The notes below the pieces were generated by a model. It searched no databases. It saw only the letters and a program-made list of their open reading frames with translations, and had not been told where the DNA came from. This document shows, one piece after another, positions 59,502 through 64,000 of a stretch of DNA of 64,000 nt (its first letter is position 1; the number at the start of each line of letters is the position of its first letter). Made by a program: the position numbers and the translations under genes. The stretch is from assembly GCA_020633325.1 (NCBI GenBank), contig JACKDX010000001.1, forward strand, positions 1,488,001-1,552,000. The letters run 5' to 3'. The stretch is from Myxococcales bacterium. Lineage in GTDB: Bacteria; Myxococcota_A; Polyangia; Polyangiales; GCA-016699535.

Positions 59502-61712
59502 CTAAGGGAGTGCGCCATTCAGTTTCAGGTATGCCGCCGGAGAATCCTGTCCCGCAAAAGCGCGAATGTCGCGCCGGGATGTCCCTTCGCCGGCTTGGGG
59601 GTGCCGTGCGGACAGGCGGTATCGCCCGGGAGCCACCTCTAGGCGGAAACTCCCTTTTTCGCCTGTCGTGGCGCTTTCCTCCCATAGAGGTGGGTCTCCA
59701 AAAGCCACTTGGGCTCCGGGTACTGGATCGCCATGCCGATCGACGACTTCGCCGGAGATACTGCCGGCGGGCTCAAGCTCGATGCTGTGTACATCGACCT
59801 GCGACAAGCCTGATGAATGGGGAGTGAGAACGGCAGTTTTTTCCGCGGGAATATACCCGGGCGCGCTAAAAGTTAAGGAATAATTTCCGGCGATTAGTCG
59901 CGAAATCTCGAATTTACCCGAAGTGTTGGCATGGGCCGTGCGGGCTTCTCGGGAATCTTCGAGCAGGCGGGCCGTTATTGTGGCATTACCAATGCCAATG
60001 CCTCGATGTTTATCAAAGATCTGGCCGGTTATCGCGCCCCCGGGATGGAGCTCAATCGTGAGATCGTCTCGCTCAGCGACCTGAGATTGTTGATAGAGCG
60101 CAAAATCCGCGTGCTCAACACTCAGCGAATACGGTGGCTCCGGCAGTCCTGAAAGCGCGAACCGACCGTCGCTGCCGGTCACCGTGGAACGCCGAACGCT
60201 GCTAGTGCGCACCGTGACTTGCGCGCCGGCGACCCCAAAACGCCCGCGCTCCCGCACTTGTCCTGCCAGGGTAAAGGCCGCATGGGCGAGCCTTAGCGTG
60301 ACCGCGTGTCTCATCCCCGGCTGCACCTCGAGAGTGGTGCGCGCGAGCGACTCACGTCCCCCATAAGCATCAATCTCCACCACCCCAAAGAGGGAGTCGA
60401 CTTGGAATCTCCCGTCGTTTCCACTGAGCGTTTGTCTGGGCCAGGGTTCGCGCGCCACTTTGACCTGGACGCGCACGTGGGGGACAGGCAGGCCCACAGC
60501 ATCCATCACTTGGCCATCGATGCTGCCGCCTTTGCTGAGCATTATCGTGATGTTCTTTAGGGTGGCGCCCGCCTTTACTATTAGCGGATTGCTGAACGAC
60601 CAGGCGTACGACGGGTGACGCGCAATAATTTGCAGCTTTCCTGAAGGGACTCCCATGAGGGAAAAGTGGCCGGTGCCGTCTGACACAAACCGGCTGTCAA
60701 CCGGGGCTGGGTTTGCGCTTTCGGGTAAGGCCAACGGTGTGTGGGGTATGCGCGGCACCTTCCCATAAGTCACGCCGAGTTCTCCTTGAGGATATACGGG
60801 CGTCGGTCCGTTCATCTGTGCGTCAAAAAGCGCATCACGAAACACCTCTGTGTTGGCCGAAAGCAGGATAGGCATATCATCGGTTTCGCTACCCATGAGT
60901 TCCAAAGAAGCCCCGGCTATGGCTGATCCACTTTCGTCCACGAGACGACCACTAAGCACCGCGCCCCGTTCGAGTGTGAACGTGATAGGTGGTCCACCTG
61001 GCGCATGTTGCGCTCCGATGAGCGGCACATAGCCTGCCGCGCGCACAGAAATGCGGTGAATCATCGCGCGGAGCCCCGCCATATGAAAGCGCCCCTCGTT
61101 ATCCGTACGGGTGGCTTTCGGAATGAACCCGAGCGCGTCCTCGCTGATGATGACCTGTGCGTTGGCAATGGGTTTGTGCGTGCCCACATCCCGCACCACG
61201 GCGCTCAAGGTTTGTCCTGGTTTGAGGACCAGCTCGACCTCCCGAGATTCCCCATCCTTAAGCAAAAGGCCTTCAAGCGGATCGGCAACCAGCTTCGCGT
61301 GCGTGGCGCGTATTTCGTATATCCCCTCGGGCACGCCGGTGATATGAAAACGTCCTTTGCTGTCAGTGACTGCTTTTCGTGCGGGCCATACTCCGCTCCC
61401 GGCAAAGATGACTTCTACCTGGGGCATGGGGAGCGCGTGCTCGTCGTGCACGTAACCATGAAAGGCACCCGTGGCATTGGCTTGAATGTGGGTGCTTGAG
61501 CTGAGCTTGGAATCCTCACCCAGCGACGCCAGGGGCTCCCTACCTTTTAAGCTGGAAGGAGAGGGGCGGGCGGGGTTTGGAACGTCGGGCCGAAGGGCTA
61601 GCATCGCGAGCGCGACAGCCAAGAGCGGGAGATTGGGACGTCGCATTTTGCGTAGTATGCTTTGGCCCATGGCGTCTAAACGGGAATACCCTGGCCCATA
61701 GGGAGGCGGCAT
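59502..61712 (-). CDS. Secreted multi-domain carboxypeptidase-regulatory-like repeat protein
   Basis: 736 residues from ATG 61712. AAGGAG lies about 7 bases upstream, and an earlier in-frame start is ignored. A signal/anchor helix (NLPLLAVALAMLALRP) follows a basic stretch. The rest is a chain of seven or eight CarboxypepD_reg (transthyretin-like) units. Each has the pattern G.V.D....P...V.......T..DG.F.l.glp.G.Y, for example TDSKGRFHITGVPEGIYEI and TGSDGRFALSGLPEPPYSLS. Such stalks are common on myxobacterial surfaces. It ends 34 bases upstream of the small lipoprotein, so it probably leads that operon. Possible adhesin or scaffold. Confidence 0.72.
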   Translation of the reverse strand: MPPPYGPGYSRLDAMGQSILRKMRRPNLPLLAVALAMLALRPDVPNPARPSPSSLKGREPLASLGEDSKLSSSTHIQANATGAFHGYVHDEHALPMPQVEVIFAGSGVWPARKAVTDSKGRFHITGVPEGIYEIRATHAKLVADPLEGLLLKDGESREVELVLKPGQTLSAVVRDVGTHKPIANAQVIISEDALGFIPKATRTDNEGRFHMAGLRAMIHRISVRAAGYVPLIGAQHAPGGPPITFTLERGAVLSGRLVDESGSAIAGASLELMGSETDDMPILLSANTEVFRDALFDAQMNGPTPVYPQGELGVTYGKVPRIPHTPLALPESANPAPVDSRFVSDGTGHFSLMGVPSGKLQIIARHPSYAWSFSNPLIVKAGATLKNITIMLSKGGSIDGQVMDAVGLPVPHVRVQVKVAREPWPRQTLSGNDGRFQVDSLFGVVEIDAYGGRESLARTTLEVQPGMRHAVTLRLAHAAFTLAGQVRERGRFGVAGAQVTVRTSSVRRSTVTGSDGRFALSGLPEPPYSLSVEHADFALYQQSQVAERDDLTIELHPGGAITGQIFDKHRGIGIGNATITARLLEDSREARTAHANTSGKFEISRLIAGNYSLTFSAPGYIPAEKTAVLTPHSSGLSQVDVHSIELEPAGSISGEVVDRHGDPVPGAQVAFGDPPLWEESATTGEKGSFRLEVAPGRYRLSARHPQAGEGTSRRDIRAFAGQDSPAAYLKLNGALP

Positions 61713-61746
61713 TGTCACTCCTTCATGGTACAGAGCTTTTGACCCA

Positions 61747-62730
61747 ATGACACCCAGCGGCATTCACCAAGAGGGCTCCGAGCAGCCGATTGTGTTGCGA
61801 TTTTTTGTGGAGCACGAATTCGCGGGCGTGCGTCTCGACCGATTCGTGCAGTTGCGCATACCCCGGCTTTCGAGGACCCGCGCCCAGGCCATCATCAAAG
61901 CGTGCGCGTTTCGGGAAGACGGCTCACGTCGCCGTCCCAGCGATAAGGTCAGGGCGGGAGAAACGGTCCTGCTCGTGCGGTCCCGTTTTGAGGAGCCTGA
62001 TGCACCGAGGGAGTTCGGCATTATTTATGAGGACCAGGAGCTGTTGATCGTGGACAAGCCCGCGGGCCTGCCCGTTCATCCGAGCGCCACGTATCACCGC
62101 AACACATTGACCTGGTTGCTGAAGGAACAGTTTCCGGAGAATCCTCCCCGGATCGTGCATCGCTTGGACAAGGAAACCAGTGGCGTGTTGGTGTGCGCGC
62201 GCAGTCTCGCGTCCGAGCGGGCGCTTAAGCAGTGTTTCGAACGCCGCACGATGCAAAAGGAGTATCTGGCGATTGTGCACGGGACCGTGAAACCCGACGA
62301 GGGCCGTATCGAGTTACCAATGATTGCGGCGCCTGAACAATTCCATATGTTGATGCGCGTTTGTGATAAAGGTACGGGGCTTATGGCGTTAACGGACTTC
62401 AAGGTGCAAGCACGGGGATCTCGGTATTCGATGTTACGGCTTTTCCCGCAAACCGGACGTCAGCATCAGCTGCGGGTGCATCTTGCGGCGCTTGGCCATC
62501 CGATCGTGGGGGATAAGCTTTATGGGCGGGATGGAATGGCGCCGTTCTGGGAGTTTGTACGCCACGGGATGAGCGTGGAGCTTGCGAAATCGTTGGGGCA
62601 TTGGCGACATGCGCTTCATGCGTGTACGCTGCGTATGCCGCGTTTGGGGACGCAGGCCATGATGACGTGGGAGGCTCCATTTCCAGAAGACTTAAATCGC
62701 GTATGGGAGGAGCAGTGGTGTCAGCCGTAG
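61747..62730 (+). CDS. RluA/RluD-family pseudouridine synthase
   Basis: 327 residues. An S4 RNA-binding domain (about 15-75, LDRFVQLRIPRLSRTRAQAI) precedes the catalytic domain. RIVHRLDKETSGVLVCARS carries the catalytic Asp, and TGRQHQLRVHLAALGHPIVG then DKLYG is the second signature. It isomerises uridines in 23S rRNA or tRNA; the exact site cannot be told from sequence alone. Diverges from the 61712 gene with only 34 bases between starts. Intact. Confidence 0.9.
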   Translation: MTPSGIHQEGSEQPIVLRFFVEHEFAGVRLDRFVQLRIPRLSRTRAQAIIKACAFREDGSRRRPSDKVRAGETVLLVRSRFEEPDAPREFGIIYEDQELLIVDKPAGLPVHPSATYHRNTLTWLLKEQFPENPPRIVHRLDKETSGVLVCARSLASERALKQCFERRTMQKEYLAIVHGTVKPDEGRIELPMIAAPEQFHMLMRVCDKGTGLMALTDFKVQARGSRYSMLRLFPQTGRQHQLRVHLAALGHPIVGDKLYGRDGMAPFWEFVRHGMSVELAKSLGHWRHALHACTLRMPRLGTQAMMTWEAPFPEDLNRVWEEQWCQP

Positions 62731-63257
62731 CGCTACGGCATGGGTGCGCGATGGTGTTTTTGCTTATTGCCGGTTGCGGGGGACGCGCTCATACGTCGAT
62801 TCCGCTCACGTCCAGCCAGATGGCGCTGTTTGATCACGGTATTGACTGGATTGCGACACCCTCGGCGCTTGAGGGGCAGTGGAAAGTCGAGTGGTACAAC
62901 GAACTCGAGCAACGAATCAGGTATGCAGACGTAGTGGCGGTGTGCGTGGTTCGGACACTTAGAACGGACGCGGATCACGAACAGGACACCGCCTACAGGA
63001 TGACAGTGGAGTTAGGGAATGTGTTAAAAGGTGATGCCGGATCCGGCGAAGTGGAACTCACGGTAAGCAAGCAAGACGCCGGATTCGCGGTCGTAGAGTC
63101 GAACAGAAACCGTATTTTAGGCGGGGCGTTTGTGGTGTTTTTACGCAAGACAAGCGCTAGCACGAAGGACCACCGTGCGAGTTTTCACCTGCTCACTGCG
63201 AGTCCGGAAGTGATTGACATCGTCCAATCACGGATCGCTGCCAACGATAACACGTAA
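62718..63257 (+). CDS. Small unknown lipoprotein
   Basis: 179 residues from GTG 62718, chosen because GGAGGAG (62706-62712) lies just upstream and a lipoprotein leader follows (MSAVALRHGCAMVFLLIAGC). It overlaps the pseudouridine synthase by 13 bases. The mature part has a mixed fold (YADVVAVCVVRTLRTDAD, RMTVELGNVLKGDAGSGEVE) without a family match. It converges on the kinase after seven bases. Confidence 0.55.
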   Translation: MSAVALRHGCAMVFLLIAGCGGRAHTSIPLTSSQMALFDHGIDWIATPSALEGQWKVEWYNELEQRIRYADVVAVCVVRTLRTDADHEQDTAYRMTVELGNVLKGDAGSGEVELTVSKQDAGFAVVESNRNRILGGAFVVFLRKTSASTKDHRASFHLLTASPEVIDIVQSRIAANDNT

Positions 63258-63264
63258 CCGTTGC

Positions 63265-64000
63265 CTATGTTTTTTTGTGTATCGATCTGCTGTCTTCCGA
63301 TACCTGCGTGGGCTCGGCGGAGAGCTCGTGTTCCAAGGTGGTCTCCAGGGTGTCATCCTGAGAGCCCACATGGTCTGCTGACGTGATGTCCCTTTCTAGA
63401 GATAGAGGCTCCTGCACATTGACCATTAGCGTGCGCATTTCGTGTAGCGCCCGGCCGCTGGGGCGCTTTTCGCTATCATCATGACTGCGAGTGGGGCTGG
63501 GATTAAAGCTCGAATACGGGGCATCCGGACCAAGTACTTCAGCGATGAGATTAATCCCGAAATCACTGCTTAGCGCATCCCCGATGGCATATTCCTCCAT
63601 GGCTCGGAGCTCACTTTCTATTTCCGGAGCCCAGATTTTTCGCTGGGATTCAGCCAGTTTGGTGCGGGTATAGTGCGGATTAATGGTCCGGATGAACTCT
63701 AGCAACGCATCGCGAAACTCAATGGAGGTTTGGTAACGGCCGGAACGAGAGCGCGCCATGGCACGCTCAATAATGCGGGCAAGCTGATCGGGAACGCGCG
63801 GATTTACGTCTTGACATGCAGGTGGCGCGGCCTCTCTCACCGCGAAGATAAGATCCATCTCGTTGTCCGCGTGAAACGCAGGCTGGCCGGTAGCAAGTTC
63901 GTAGACGACGCTACCGGCGCTGAAGATATCGCTGCGCAAGTCTAAGGTACGGCCGTAGGTCTGCTCGGGCGACATGTAACGAATTTTCCCCTTGATGATG
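63265..64000 (-). CDS. Ser/Thr protein kinase, 5' end beyond right edge
   Basis: The frame runs in from the right edge. It holds the activation-loop end and lower lobe of a Hanks-type kinase: KGKIRYMSPEQTYGRTLDLR, SDIFSAGSVVYELATGQPAF, and IERAMARSRSGRYQTSIEF. The C-terminal part (from about residue 155 here) is acidic and disordered. No membrane helix is seen, unlike the kinase at 45673. About 245 codons are visible; the ATP-binding lobe lies outside the window. Probably cytoplasmic. Confidence 0.82.
   Translation of the reverse strand, partial: IIKGKIRYMSPEQTYGRTLDLRSDIFSAGSVVYELATGQPAFHADNEMDLIFAVREAAPPACQDVNPRVPDQLARIIERAMARSRSGRYQTSIEFRDALLEFIRTINPHYTRTKLAESQRKIWAPEIESELRAMEEYAIGDALSSDFGINLIAEVLGPDAPYSSFNPSPTRSHDDSEKRPSGRALHEMRTLMVNVQEPLSLERDITSADHVGSQDDTLETTLEHELSAEPTQVSEDSRSIHKKT

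Noticed and set aside
1..64000. tRNA, rRNA and riboswitch genes
   Set aside because: Reading both strands I recognised no cloverleaf, rRNA core or riboswitch consensus; a covariance-model scan (for example tRNAscan-SE or Infernal with Rfam) would be needed to exclude them.

Overview
The window looks like a Myxococcota-type (formerly Deltaproteobacteria) chromosome. The pointers are eukaryote-like Ser/Thr kinases, PEGA-like surface domains, many short-signal lipoproteins, a fibro-slime domain protein, myxococcal-style Cys-rich repeat lipoproteins, and an ECF sigma factor with a membrane anti-sigma partner. No rRNA, tRNA or CRISPR array was recognised by eye.

Layout. Positions 1-13.8 kb are a degraded, rearranged zone. 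It holds an IS66 deletion derivative next to the solo end of a second copy. It also holds broken pieces of genes that are normally intact elsewhere: a DUF4143/AAA-type ATPase, bioB, a TPR-like protein, a glutathionyl-hydroquinone reductase, corA, the pyruvate phosphate dikinase C-terminus, and a Gfo/Idh oxidoreductase. Among these lie apparently intact genes: an M14-M23 fusion peptidase, a phospholipase D-like enzyme, a pair of unknown envelope proteins, and a fibro-slime lipoprotein. A short dispersed repeat starting GGGGTCACTAAC sits at the cut edges of several of the broken genes.

Positions 13.8-31.3 kb form a GC-rich, all-minus-strand sugar-phosphate island. Transcribed from right to left, the genes are pgm, a tandem universal stress protein, a giant cyclic beta-1,2-glucan synthase, tal, pgi, gnd, zwf and pgl. 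Several are coupled by ATGA/TTGA stop-start overlaps. Together they interconvert glucose-1-P and glucose-6-P, run the oxidative pentose phosphate branch and its return through transaldolase, and make a glucan. An 11-bp inverted repeat (AGTGACCCCTT / AAGGGGTCACT) brackets the island.

Positions 31.4-64 kb look like ordinary myxobacterial chromosome. They carry a class II photolyase; a small zinc-ribbon protein; a seven-gene operon of two PEGA-like membrane proteins plus five near-identical tandem Cys-rich lipoproteins; a Gly-rich lipoprotein; a CHASE3-PAS-GAF-GGDEF diguanylate cyclase; a 1-Cys peroxiredoxin; a Ser/Thr kinase; a sigma/anti-sigma/Spy-like stress operon ending in a clear terminator; a TraB-family protein; greA; recG; and a sulfatase-HEAT fusion. 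After these comes a tightly coupled operon of a regulatory-domain repeat protein, a small lipoprotein, an ATP-grasp enzyme, an aspartoacylase-like deacylase and a second ATP-grasp enzyme. The window closes with a pseudouridine synthase, a lipoprotein and a kinase that runs off the right edge.

The best candidates for undescribed biology are the ATP-grasp/deacylase/ATP-grasp operon, the module-swapping tandem Cys-rich lipoprotein array, and the dispersed repeat found at gene-truncation points.
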